A stretch of 64,000 nt of DNA from Vibrio methylphosphonaticus. GTDB lineage: Bacteria > Pseudomonadota > Gammaproteobacteria > Enterobacterales > Vibrionaceae. The notes under the pieces are model-generated. The model did no database searches and was not told where the DNA came from. It worked only from the letters and a program-made list of their open reading frames with translations. The DNA is taken from NCBI RefSeq assembly GCF_023634655.1, contig NZ_JAMKMS010000006.1, positions 124,001 to 188,000 on the forward strand. The letters are read 5' to 3'. Positions within the stretch are counted from its first letter, which is position 1. The number at the start of each line of letters is the position of its first letter. This document shows, piece after piece, positions 1-8,265 of the stretch. The position numbers and the translations under genes are program-made.

Positions 1-2652
1 AACGATGCGGTTCGTTCTTATGGTTACTTCTTCTCGCCAGATCTATCTACTAGTAATCGCGCCACTGTTGGTGGAATGGTTAATACTGACGCATCGGGGC
101 AAGGGTCTTTAAAGTACGGCAAGACATCGGATCATGTCTTGTCTTTGCAGGCGGTGCTTGCAGATGGCTCACTATTAGAAAGTGACGGCTCTCTTGGATT
201 TTCTGACGATGATAACTTCGTTACAACGGCATTAGGCGTCTCCGAGCAAGTGTGTCGTGAAAACCGTCCACTGATTGAAGAGAAGTTCCCGGCGCTTAAT
301 CGGTTTTTGACCGGTTATGATTTGAAAAATGCCTATGACCCTAAAACTGGCTCATTTGATATCACAAGAATATTGTGCGGAGCGGAAGGCTCACTAGCGT
401 TTATTACTGAAGCCAAGCTAAATCTCACGCCGATACCTAAAGCACGTACCTTGATTAACGTTAAATACAATACGTTTGAAGCGGCGTTAAGAAATGCGCC
501 GTTCATGGTACAAGCAAATGCGTTGTCGGTAGAAACCATTGACTCGAAGGTTCTAAACTTGGCTAAGCAAGATATTGTTTGGCATACGGTGAGTGACTTG
601 ATTACCGACGTACCGGGTAAAGATATGCTTGGTATCAATATGGTTGAGTACGCTGGTGCAGATGAGCAAGAAGTTCGTCTTAGTGTCGAGCAGTTGACCG
701 CGAAACTTGATGAAATGCTGAAAACTGAAGAAGGCGGTATTATCGGCTATCAAGTGACAAACGATGTCGCCAGTCTTGGTCGAATATATAACATGCGCAA
801 AAAAGCGGTTGGCCTTCTTGGTGCTGTTAAAGGTAGCGCTAAGCCAATTGCCTTTGCAGAAGATACCTGCGTGCCCCCAGAAAACTTGGCTGATTTTATT
901 GATGAGTTTCGTGCACTACTCGATGGTCACGGATTGCATTATGGCATGTTCGGCCATGTAGACGCGGGTGTTTTACACGTGCGACCTGCGCTGGATATGT
1001 GCGATCCGGAACAAGAAGCGTTGATGCATCAAGTGTCTGATGAAGTCGTCAAACTGGTAGCTAAATATGGCGGTTTAATGTGGGGGGAACATGGCAAAGG
1101 CTTTCGTTCTGAGTACGGCCCCGCATTTTTCGGAGAGACACTGTTTAATGAATTGCGTCGAATTAAGTCGGCGTTTGATCCACACAACAAGATGAACCCT
1201 GGCAAGATATGTACGCCGCTTGATAGTCAAGACGAATTGGTTAAGGTGTCAGCGGTTAAACGAGGCACGTACGATCGCCAGATCCCGATAGAAGTGCGCG
1301 ATAGCTTCTCTCAGGCGATGGAGTGTAACGGCAACGGACTGTGTTTTAACTATGATACGTCATCGCCTATGTGTCCATCAATGAAGGTGACTGCGGATAG
1401 ACGTCACTCTCCTAAGGGGCGGGCGGGCATGGTACGCGAGTGGCTTCGCCAGTTGTCTGAGCAGGGCTTCGACGTCATTGAGTTGGAAAACCAGACTCAA
1501 TATGCCAGCAGCGCAAAAGGCTTGATTGAAAAGTGGCGCAATACTCTGAACAAACGTCATGAGTACGATTTTTCACATGAAGTTTATGACGCGATGAACG
1601 GATGCTTAGCGTGTAAGGCATGCGCCAGCCAGTGCCCAATTAAAGTAGATGTACCTAGCTTTAGAGCCCGTTTCTTGAACTTGTATTACACTCGCTATCA
1701 GCGTCCCGCTAAAGATTACTTAGTGGCAAACATTGAGACGTTACTTCCTTACATGGCAAAAATGCCCAAGACGATTAACTTTGCGCTGAAACAGCCGTGG
1801 GTTCAATCTCTTACTGCTAAAAGTGTTGGGTACGTGGATGCGCCTTTGTTGTCTGTGCCGACACTGGAGCAGCGCATGAAGACACAGCTGATAGAAGCGT
1901 TTGATTTAGACAAATTATCCAAACTGACAGACGCTCAGCGAGCGGATTATGTCTTAATTGTCCAAGACCCATTTACCAGTTTCTACGACGCCGCAGTTGT
2001 TGAAGATTTTGTTAAGCTAGCGTTCGTACTAGGGAAAACACCGGTGGTGTTGCCGTTTAAACCCAATGGTAAGGCTGCGCATATCAAAGGCTTTTTGAAG
2101 CAGTTTGCACAAGGCGCTCAATCCACAGCTGATTTCTTACAGCAAGTGGCGCAGCTTAACATTCCGCTTGTCGGTGTCGATCCGGCACTTGTTCTTTGTT
2201 ACCGTGATGAATACGTCGAGATACTTGAAGATAAACGGGGTGAGTTTGACGTACTTACGGTACATGAGTGGTTAATGCCCTTGCTCAGTACACTGACATC
2301 ATCGCTTTCTGGTGACAAAGAACCCTGGTATTTGTTTGCACACTGCACAGAGAAAACCAAGATGCCAAATGCGGAGAAAGAATGGGGCACTATTTTTCAG
2401 CACTTTGGTGGCGTGTTACACACCGTGCCAGTAGGTTGCTGTGGCATGGCGGGTACGTTTGGACATGAGTCAGATAAGTTGCAGATGTCGAAAGATATTT
2501 ATGGGCTCAGTTGGAAGCCACAAATGGCATCGTTACCCAAAGAGCGCTGTCTTGTGACCGGCTATTCTTGTCGAAGCCAAGTAAAACGAATTGAAGATCA
2601 GCCAGTTCAGCATCCTCTACAAGCAATATTGCGTTTGATTAACGTTGTTTAA
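1..2652 (+). CDS. ydiJ: YdiJ-type FAD-linked oxidase / Fe-S oxidoreductase (5' truncated by window)
   Basis: The reading frame is open from base 1, so the true start lies upstream and about 883 codons are present. E. coli YdiJ is about 1018 residues, so roughly 130 are missing. The N-terminal part is the end of a PCMH-type FAD-binding domain (TVGGMVNTDASGQGS, then CGAEGSLAFITEAKL). A FAD-oxidase C-terminal domain follows, ending near HGKGFRSEYGP and FDPHNKMNPGKI. Next come cysteine clusters for Fe-S binding: CNGNGLCFNYDTSSPMCPS and the ferredoxin-like GCLACKACASQCP. The C-terminal CCG-type region carries HCTEKTKMPNAE and VGCCGMAGTFGHE. The family oxidises 2-hydroxyacids such as D-2-hydroxyglutarate or D-lactate and passes electrons on, probably at the membrane. 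Family assignment is firm; the exact substrate is inferred from homology. Confidence 0.9.
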   Translation, partial: NDAVRSYGYFFSPDLSTSNRATVGGMVNTDASGQGSLKYGKTSDHVLSLQAVLADGSLLESDGSLGFSDDDNFVTTALGVSEQVCRENRPLIEEKFPALNRFLTGYDLKNAYDPKTGSFDITRILCGAEGSLAFITEAKLNLTPIPKARTLINVKYNTFEAALRNAPFMVQANALSVETIDSKVLNLAKQDIVWHTVSDLITDVPGKDMLGINMVEYAGADEQEVRLSVEQLTAKLDEMLKTEEGGIIGYQVTNDVASLGRIYNMRKKAVGLLGAVKGSAKPIAFAEDTCVPPENLADFIDEFRALLDGHGLHYGMFGHVDAGVLHVRPALDMCDPEQEALMHQVSDEVVKLVAKYGGLMWGEHGKGFRSEYGPAFFGETLFNELRRIKSAFDPHNKMNPGKICTPLDSQDELVKVSAVKRGTYDRQIPIEVRDSFSQAMECNGNGLCFNYDTSSPMCPSMKVTADRRHSPKGRAGMVREWLRQLSEQGFDVIELENQTQYASSAKGLIEKWRNTLNKRHEYDFSHEVYDAMNGCLACKACASQCPIKVDVPSFRARFLNLYYTRYQRPAKDYLVANIETLLPYMAKMPKTINFALKQPWVQSLTAKSVGYVDAPLLSVPTLEQRMKTQLIEAFDLDKLSKLTDAQRADYVLIVQDPFTSFYDAAVVEDFVKLAFVLGKTPVVLPFKPNGKAAHIKGFLKQFAQGAQSTADFLQQVAQLNIPLVGVDPALVLCYRDEYVEILEDKRGEFDVLTVHEWLMPLLSTLTSSLSGDKEPWYLFAHCTEKTKMPNAEKEWGTIFQHFGGVLHTVPVGCCGMAGTFGHESDKLQMSKDIYGLSWKPQMASLPKERCLVTGYSCRSQVKRIEDQPVQHPLQAILRLINVV

Positions 2653-2703
2653 CTGATTAAACGTTGATAGCCCTTGATTTCAGATAATAAGTGCGACGTT
2701 ATG

Positions 2704-2730
2704 GGTCAGTTTTCAAGCCGTAAACTGACC
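2704..2730 (+). terminator. Hairpin after ydiJ
   Basis: A perfect 9-bp stem (GGTCAGTTT / AAACTGACC) with a 9-nt loop lies about 50 bases after the ydiJ stop. No U-run follows, so it may be a weak or factor-assisted terminator, or an mRNA 3'-end stabiliser. Confidence 0.4.
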
Positions 2731-2754
2731 TTGCTACTCGCGCAGTGAGCTTAT

Positions 2755-2834
2755 TATTTACGTGCAGAGTTTATTACTTACGTGTAGAACTTTCTATTTA
2801 CGTACAGGGCCAACTATTTACGTACAGGACTTGC
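2755..2834. repeat. Degenerate 20-bp tandem repeat, 4 units
   Basis: Four consecutive 20-base units share the core TATTTACGTNCAG (units start at 2755, 2775, 2795 and 2815; the second reads TACTTACGTGTAG). The array fills the DNA between the ydiJ hairpin and the next gene. No ORF or known element explains it. It is one of several such arrays in this window, each with its own unit. Confidence 0.85.
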
Positions 2835-2882
2835 GAGCATTTCACTGCAGCGGTAATAGCGGTTTCATGAAAGGGGTAAACA

Positions 2883-3350
2883 ATGCGAAAAGGGTTGGAG
2901 CTAAAAATACCACCAGTGGTGGTTTTTGTCATTTTTGCCGCGGTCATGTATGGCATTCATGCGGTTGATAGCACTTGGCTGTTTCTCTATATCCCCTTGA
3001 AAGTGGTTTGGATTGGACTGCTTGTCCTGATAAGTGGTTACGTTGGCGTGTCGGGCGTTAGAGAATTCCATCGTTCAAGCACAACGGTCGATCCTACTCG
3101 TCCGCACAAAGCCAGTAAAATTGTTGATTCTGGCGTATTTTCGGTGACTAGAAACCCCATGTATGTCGCATTGTATTGCTTACTATTGGCTTGGGGTATT
3201 TATTTAGAAGATGTGTTAAGTCTGCTGCTCAGTGTATTGTTTATTGTCTATATGACTCGATTTCAGATTAGACCGGAAGAGGAGATCCTAGAGGATAAGT
3301 TTGGAAGCGAATACAGAGCGTATAAAGCAAAGGTCAGGCGATGGATTTAA
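2883..3350 (+). CDS. Isoprenylcysteine carboxyl methyltransferase (ICMT)-like integral membrane protein
   Basis: 155 residues with a good ribosome site (AAAGGGG) before the ATG. Several hydrophobic segments lie at about residues 10-25, 30-50, 90-105 and 110-125. The signature of bacterial PEMT/ICMT-like methyltransferases is visible: VDSGVFSVTRNPMYVALY, then the C-terminal RPEEEILEDKFGSEYRAYKAKVRRWI-type tail (R-P-E-E motif, SAM-binding region in ICMT). Bacterial members are membrane methyltransferases or demethylase-related proteins of mostly unknown substrate. The gene stands alone, between a tandem-repeat array and a terminator shared with the convergent DUF3581 gene. Confidence 0.8.
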   Translation: MRKGLELKIPPVVVFVIFAAVMYGIHAVDSTWLFLYIPLKVVWIGLLVLISGYVGVSGVREFHRSSTTVDPTRPHKASKIVDSGVFSVTRNPMYVALYCLLLAWGIYLEDVLSLLLSVLFIVYMTRFQIRPEEEILEDKFGSEYRAYKAKVRRWI

Positions 3351-3386
3351 ATATCCTATCTCGTTTAACACACCCTAATTAACACT

Positions 3387-3408
3387 AACGCCAGCATTAG
3401 CTGGCGTT
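3387..3408. terminator. Bidirectional terminator hairpin
   Basis: AACGCCAGC-ATTA-GCTGGCGTT is a perfect 9-bp stem with a 4-nt loop. It lies between two convergent genes (ICMT-like on the plus strand, DUF3581 on the minus strand) and probably ends both transcripts. Confidence 0.75.
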
Positions 3409-3438
3409 TATCTATGATTAAACTCAGTGACCCACGGT

Positions 3439-4164
3439 TTAACCCAATGACGCACTTCGTTCGATAAAATCCGTTTTACGTTGATTGAAACGTTCAACTA
3501 GATCAGCCACGGCTTCATCACAGTACGGTTTTAAACCAGTAGCAACCATTCGCTTCATGCCTGTCCCAACAACTTCACCATCTTCAGTAAAAGAAAAGTT
3601 GAGTGTGACTAAACCACGTTTACCTTCTACATCAAATGTAGCGCCTGTGAATTCAACTTCAGGGTGCTTAAGATCGATACGAGCAAATTCAACTTCCATA
3701 CTTTCATAGATCACCAGTGGACGCTGGCAGTTAATCATCATTTGCTGCTCTTGCATCAAGGGCACCATGATATGAGGGAAGTTCATTCCAGAAAATTGCA
3801 CATAGTTGGTAACAACGTGTTCTATGAAGGCTTGATCATGACTGATTGCGCCTTCACGAGTCATATGCAGGTATTCTTTATCGTTACTATCAACGAGAGA
3901 GCTTTCTGTTTCACACTTTTTACTCACACTTAGCGGTGTACCATTGGCCACCATGCCAGAAAAGTCAAAGCGCATTTTTTGGCTGATGCCTTCTTTTTGC
4001 AGAAGTACCGCAAACAGTAAATCGCCTGGGACACAGAAGCGTTTTGCGTCTTCGTCATGAATAGGGTTGAAATCACCGGCCACATTTTTTGCGAAGTAAC
4101 TGGCTTGCTGACGAGTGAACTCAAAATGCTCGTTGGTGGTTGATACGTAAGGTGTTAGAAACAT
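3439..4164 (-). CDS. DUF3581 family protein
   Basis: 241 residues, no signal peptide and no membrane segment, so probably cytosolic. The N-terminal part (FTRQQASYFAKNVAGDFNPIHDEDAKRF) resembles the hydration-motif region of hot-dog fold MaoC-like dehydratases (D-x-N-P-x-H). The whole protein matches what I know as DUF3581, a family seen in Vibrio and related marine gamma-proteobacteria without an assigned function. It is monocistronic and convergent with the ICMT-like gene. A hot-dog fold acting on a thioester is my inference from the FNPIH motif. Confidence 0.7.
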   Translation of the reverse strand: MFLTPYVSTTNEHFEFTRQQASYFAKNVAGDFNPIHDEDAKRFCVPGDLLFAVLLQKEGISQKMRFDFSGMVANGTPLSVSKKCETESSLVDSNDKEYLHMTREGAISHDQAFIEHVVTNYVQFSGMNFPHIMVPLMQEQQMMINCQRPLVIYESMEVEFARIDLKHPEVEFTGATFDVEGKRGLVTLNFSFTEDGEVVGTGMKRMVATGLKPYCDEAVADLVERFNQRKTDFIERSASLG

Positions 4165-4361
4165 AATAATCTTCGATTAAACACAATTGAGCAAATTATA
4201 TATGAGTAATCGGATTGAATGGTCTATCCAGTGACAATTTTGAACGATGAACGACAAAAAGGAGTTTGTCTGCAAGTTGGTGATATAGGTTAGGGGGGCA
4301 AATAAAACGCTTCAGCCAGGGAGAAACTGACGGTGCTCCCCATTAATAACGAAAAGGTCGA

Positions 4362-4397
4362 GCTCGCAAACAAGTGGATGATTACTTATTTGCGAGC
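4362..4397. repeat. Long inverted repeat downstream of MFS gene
   Basis: GCTCGCAAACAAGT (4362-4375) and ACTTATTTGCGAGC (4384-4397) form a 14-bp stem with one mismatch and an 8-nt loop. It lies about 40 bases beyond the stop of the reverse-strand MFS gene and probably acts as a terminator or 3'-end stabiliser, although no strong U-run is seen. Confidence 0.5.
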
Positions 4398-4439
4398 ACA
4401 ATACGCAGATTGCGTGGCCAGTAAGGTAGTAACCCAACG

Positions 4440-5681
4440 TTATTGAGCGACACTCGTTTTCATGACGGATGTCTTAGACGTTAAGGTTAATAACACGATA
4501 CATGATAGCGCAACAACAATACCAAAAAGGGACAACGTAAAGACCGATGCATAACCAAACTGATCAATCGACATCCCGGCTAGCATTGCCCCAACACCAA
4601 ATCCGCCTGCCATACAAAGCATAAGGAGTCCTTGCGTTAATGCTGGTGAAGCAGGGCTCAACCGGCCAGCGATAGCTGGGATAATCATATCGTTCCATGA
4701 CATCGCCTGCATAAGCACGACAAGCAACGCGATAGGAATAAGGCTATGTACGTCTTTCCCTGCCGTAACCCAAAATAGTGACCCAATAAGTAAATACACT
4801 ATTTGGGCGGTGAACCAGACATTAAATGGGCCACTTTTTTGCATCCATCGGCCAGCTGACTCCAGCATGAAAATACTGATGAATGCGGAGGCCGCCATGC
4901 CAAGAGCTGAGTTCCCTATTTCGACTTGGTAAACTTCTTTGATGAGTAGTGGACCAAGTTCCATAAGGTTAGACGACAGGAACATGGAGAAAAACACCGC
5001 TAAAAGAAACAGGAACCATGGCAGATATTTTTTGGGAGTATCTGGAATGCGGCTTTCGTTAGTGTCAGTTTCCACTTCCATTTCTGACACGTTGACACTG
5101 GGTGGAGGTGCGATCGATACAACAATGAGCACACAAACAACAAGGGCAAGCAGTATAAGCAATTGATTATCGCTTGAAACGTTAAGGCTCTCTGCGATGG
5201 CAACAAGAACACCGGTTACGATAATGCCAAAGAATTGGCATTGAAATAAACTGGTTAAGCCACGGCCTTCTTGCTCTTGGTTTTGACTCGACGCGAGAAC
5301 AAAGGTTGGGTTGAGGACCAACAGACTAACACTGCCGATACCAATGAGAATGCCGACGGTCCAATAAATAGGCATAGTCGTTTCTGCAAAATAGAGAATG
5401 AGCAACGCGATGATATGAATGAAGAGTGCCATTCTTTGTATGATTCGGTGGCAAGCGTATTTATCGGCAATTCCTCCAATCAGCGGTGCGAGTAGTCCCG
5501 CGCCACCAATTAAAGCCATGACTTGCCCCAATAGTGCTCCGCTAGAGGTTCTTTCTATAATGATGGGGTTAAGTAAAATTGCGATGCCAACCCACTGGAC
5601 GATACCAAGCGATGCTTGGGCGAAATGCCATAATCGAAAACCGTTCATGAGCAGAGATTCCTCTATTAATAATTTACTCAT
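4440..5681 (-). CDS. Major facilitator superfamily transporter
   Basis: Up to 413 residues with about 12 hydrophobic segments and a central hydrophilic loop (about residues 195-220, rich in E, D, N and T), the usual 6+6 MFS layout. Motif A-like residues appear after TM2 (GGIADKYACHRIIQR). The substrate cannot be told. The start is uncertain. The first ATG at 5681 has a poor ribosome site, while the internal ATG at 5648 (MNGFRLWHFAQ) follows AGAGGAA and begins where MFS proteins normally begin, giving 402 residues. The gene stands alone, flanked by a hairpin downstream and a 455-bp gap upstream. Confidence 0.8.
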   Translation of the reverse strand: MSKLLIEESLLMNGFRLWHFAQASLGIVQWVGIAILLNPIIIERTSSGALLGQVMALIGGAGLLAPLIGGIADKYACHRIIQRMALFIHIIALLILYFAETTMPIYWTVGILIGIGSVSLLVLNPTFVLASSQNQEQEGRGLTSLFQCQFFGIIVTGVLVAIAESLNVSSDNQLLILLALVVCVLIVVSIAPPPSVNVSEMEVETDTNESRIPDTPKKYLPWFLFLLAVFFSMFLSSNLMELGPLLIKEVYQVEIGNSALGMAASAFISIFMLESAGRWMQKSGPFNVWFTAQIVYLLIGSLFWVTAGKDVHSLIPIALLVVLMQAMSWNDMIIPAIAGRLSPASPALTQGLLMLCMAGGFGVGAMLAGMSIDQFGYASVFTLSLFGIVVALSCIVLLTLTSKTSVMKTSVAQ

Positions 5682-6136
5682 GAATTGTCGATAATCTGGT
5701 GTGAGTTACAAGTAAATTACCCACTGTTACCCTCTCAATCTGAACGTAAAGTTAGTGGGAGTATTAGCCAGTATTTATGAGGTAAATAATCAAGACTATT
5801 GATATACAGATGACGAAATAAAGCGGAAGGTTGAACTTTATACTTTGCGCAGCTGGGCAGGGCTGGTTTGTAACATCAGGCGAATTAAGTTCAAGTCTGA
5901 GTTGAATCACTCGCGATTTCATCTAGGGTTTAATGAGAGCGTGTGCTTTTTAGTGAATATTCAAACTAGCAGCGTTTAAGTGGAACGAATTAAGTGGTAG
6001 AAAAGGTTCGACATGGACGTAGCGCTTGTTAAATCTAATCTTCTCTCAGCTAAATCTCATTGGCAAGGAACTTGGATCTGAAATGATGGTTGATAATTTT
6101 GGTCTGCGTTGTCCACATATTGAAAAGGTATAAATA
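5682..6136. other. 455-bp intergenic region between divergent genes
   Basis: The region separates the minus-strand MFS gene from the plus-strand DUF333-like gene, so it should hold two promoters. I see no convincing ORF, RNA gene, palindrome or known operator. A 22-codon ORF at 6013 has no supporting features. Confidence 0.5.
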
Positions 6137-6499
6137 ATGAAATCACTTGTATCAATTGTTGTGCTATCAAGCTTAGCGTTGTTTGGCTGTGCGAAGTCTG
6201 AGGTAACAAAAGATGAGGGGAAAGCTAGCATGGCAAATCCCGCGGCTGTGTTTTGTGAGCAGAACGGTAGCTACGACTTGGCAACAGGGCAATGTAACTT
6301 GAGTTCAGGAAAGTCAGTCGACGCATGGACCTACTACCGAGAGCAGCATAGTGATAACGACAATAAATCCGAAGCACAGCGTTACTGCGAAGCGCAAAAA
6401 GGGGTTTATGAGGCGGCAAGTCAGCAATGTACATTGGCAAATGGCGATGTGATGGATGCGATGGATTATTTCCGAGATCATCAGACATCGAGTAACTAG
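6137..6499 (+). CDS. Small lipoprotein with two DUF333-like repeats
   Basis: 120 residues. A lipoprotein signal is clear (MKSLVSIVVLSSLALFGC, Cys at residue 18 as the lipobox cysteine), and AAAGG precedes the ATG. The mature part contains two copies of one motif: FCEQNGSYDLATGQCNLSSG...DAWTYYREQ and YCEAQKGVYEAASQQCTLANG...DAMDYFRDH. Each has two cysteines 14 residues apart, and the motif resembles the DUF333 ('putative hemolysin') pattern. Function is unknown; the cysteine pairs suggest disulfides in the periplasm. It lies 66 bases upstream of a lipoprotein hydrolase in the same direction and may be co-transcribed with it. Confidence 0.75.
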   Translation: MKSLVSIVVLSSLALFGCAKSEVTKDEGKASMANPAAVFCEQNGSYDLATGQCNLSSGKSVDAWTYYREQHSDNDNKSEAQRYCEAQKGVYEAASQQCTLANGDVMDAMDYFRDHQTSSN

Positions 6500-6565
6500 C
6501 ACTATATAAGTGACGATATTAAAGTGTTCTCGTTCTAGTTAGGCGATTAATTTAAGGAAGCACCG

Positions 6566-7750
6566 GTGGTTCGAAGTCCGTTTTTAGGCAAGTGGGTTAT
6601 TGTTGTAACGTTAATGCTCGTGCTTAGTGGGTGTAGCCATCGGATCATTGAAGCCAATCCACAAATGTACCAAAGTTCAGATTCCTTAGCGCCTTATCAG
6701 CAACGGACGTTTAATCAATATGCGATGCAAACTCGTGATTGGTTGGATGAACACCGTGTTTTTCATGGTGCAGGCTACGAACGGGAAATGGATGCGGTGA
6801 GTCCCTATAAACTCGAACCAGAAGTACCGAATGGCAAAGGAGTGCTATTGGTACACGGCTTAGGCGATTCACCTTACTCTTTTGTCGATATCGCGCCTTA
6901 TCTTGCTGAAAAGGGTTACTTAGTTCATGTGATGTTATTGCCGGGACATGGCTCTAGACCCGCGGACTTAATGAACCCGACGTCTGAGGATTGGTCAAAT
7001 GCGGTCGCCCATCAGGTAGAACTGCTTCGTCAAGATGTGGATTCAGTTTGGTTGGGTGGGTTTTCGACTGGCACCAATTTGGTGACCAGTTATGCGAGCA
7101 CTGAGGGAAGTATTAAAGGGCTTATTTTGTTCTCTCCAGCGTTTATACCGAAAGATCCGCTTGCTGGCCTAGCGGGCTTTGCTAGCCACTTCGTCGATTG
7201 GGTTAGCATAGAAAAAGAGCAAAATTATTCTCGCTACGATTCACTAGCAATGGATGGTGCGGCGCTGTACTACCAAAGTGCGGTTCATGTACAAGAGCAG
7301 CTAGAGAGAGAGGTGCTCACTGTGCCTGCGATTTTAATGCTTGCTGAAAGCGATGAACTTATTGACGCGAAAGGCGTATATGATCTATTTAAAACCCGTT
7401 TTAGCTCTCCTAAATCTGAACTTATTTGGTATGGCGATCGGGATTATAGTGATCCGCGATTCGTAAAGTTTCCTATGAAGTTGCCCGAGTTTTATATACA
7501 AAGTGGCTCTCACATCTCGGTACTATATCGGCCAAATAATGCACTTTATGGTCGCACGGGTCTAATGCGTCAATGTGGAGATAGTCAGGAAGGAGAAATC
7601 TACGAGGTAGACTGCCCAAAAATGCCGACGTTAACACATGCGGCGTGGGAACTTTTTGATGATGAAACCATTAGTGCGAGATTAAGTTGGAATCCTTACT
7701 TTGAACCGACAATGAAACGAGTGGTCGAGTTTATGGAAAGAACTCAATAA
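6566..7750 (+). CDS. Lipoprotein alpha/beta hydrolase (serine esterase/lipase-like)
   Basis: 394 residues with a GTG start preceded by AAGGAAG. The lipobox is LVLSGCSH, so the protein is predicted to be lipid-anchored. Alpha/beta-hydrolase features occur in order: oxyanion-hole HG in LLVHGLGDSPYSF, LPGHGSRPADL, the nucleophile elbow GFSTG (Gly-x-Ser-x-Gly), an acidic residue in LAESDELIDAKG and a late histidine in QSGSHISVLYRP. This layout is that of monoacylglycerol-lipase or carboxylesterase-like enzymes. The natural substrate is unknown. It follows the DUF333-like lipoprotein and precedes the tryptophanase leader region. Confidence 0.8.
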   Translation: MVRSPFLGKWVIVVTLMLVLSGCSHRIIEANPQMYQSSDSLAPYQQRTFNQYAMQTRDWLDEHRVFHGAGYEREMDAVSPYKLEPEVPNGKGVLLVHGLGDSPYSFVDIAPYLAEKGYLVHVMLLPGHGSRPADLMNPTSEDWSNAVAHQVELLRQDVDSVWLGGFSTGTNLVTSYASTEGSIKGLILFSPAFIPKDPLAGLAGFASHFVDWVSIEKEQNYSRYDSLAMDGAALYYQSAVHVQEQLEREVLTVPAILMLAESDELIDAKGVYDLFKTRFSSPKSELIWYGDRDYSDPRFVKFPMKLPEFYIQSGSHISVLYRPNNALYGRTGLMRQCGDSQEGEIYEVDCPKMPTLTHAAWELFDDETISARLSWNPYFEPTMKRVVEFMERTQ

Positions 7751-7954
7751 AATATTGTTTAGTTCTTTAAGTTTATTTTTAATGATGACTTAGTTTACTA
7801 GTACGCTCTATTGATCTTCATCATACTAAATATCTTGATATGACGGAGAAAAAGAGTGAATTGCGTTTTTTTGTTAACGATATCTCATATTGTAATTTGT
7901 ATTAATGACAAAGCCTTAAAACTATAGATAATTGTCTCAGTTGTTTGAAATAAG

Positions 7955-8050
7955 ATGTTTCAAATGGGTATAACAATGGAAGACTTCAACATGACCAATA
8001 GTTGGATTACACTAGATTACAAAATAGCTTTTTTCTTTCCTTCGAGATAA
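7955..8050 (+). CDS. tnaC: TnaC tryptophan-sensing leader peptide
   Basis: A short ORF about 215 bases upstream of tnaA ends in WITLDYKIAFFFPSR. Counting from the key tryptophan, Asp is at +4, Lys at +6, Ile at +7 and Pro at +12. These match W12, D16, K18, I19 and P24 of E. coli TnaC, and the FFFP ending followed by two residues resembles the longer Proteus-type TnaC. In the family, free tryptophan stalls the ribosome at the Pro codon, masks the downstream rut site and lets polymerase read into tnaA. In-frame ATGs at 7955, 7964 and 7976 allow 31, 28 or 24 residues; none has a strong ribosome site. The ORF is opened by an in-frame stop at 7946. Confidence 0.85.
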   Translation: MFQMGITMEDFNMTNSWITLDYKIAFFFPSR

Positions 8051-8074
8051 CTCTATCGAATGCACGCTCCAGTG

Positions 8075-8085
8075 CGCCCTGATTT
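8075..8085 (+). promoter_or_regulatory. boxA-like element in tna leader
   Basis: CGCCCTGATTT lies 25 bases after the tnaC stop, resembling the CGCCCTTGATTT segment that follows tnaC in E. coli next to the rut site. The rest of the leader (8086-8265) is AT-rich, fitting Rho-dependent termination sites, and shows no other gene. The role is inferred from position and similarity. Confidence 0.45.
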
Positions 8086-8265
8086 AAACTTTGGATGTAA
8101 ATTACTATTATATTTATAATTATTTTTACGTCTCTGATAAATCAAAAAAATAGAATTTAAAATTAAATCGTATCTGGAACTTATTTCTAGGTAGGGTTGT
8201 CTTTAATTAGTTGTTTGCCTGCCTGAATGTAATTGGCAAATAATCAATAGTATTAGGATAATATC

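Noticed and set aside
553-2390. Reverse-strand ORFs of 60-100 codons inside ydiJ
   Set aside because: They are shadows of the long coding frame, without ribosome sites or recognisable products.
2755-2834. CRISPR array
   Set aside because: Repeats are adjacent with no unique spacers of equal length, and the units diverge from each other; no cas genes are present.
6013-6081. 22-codon ORF upstream of the DUF333-like gene
   Set aside because: Poor ribosome site, no attenuator structure after it and no recognised sequence.
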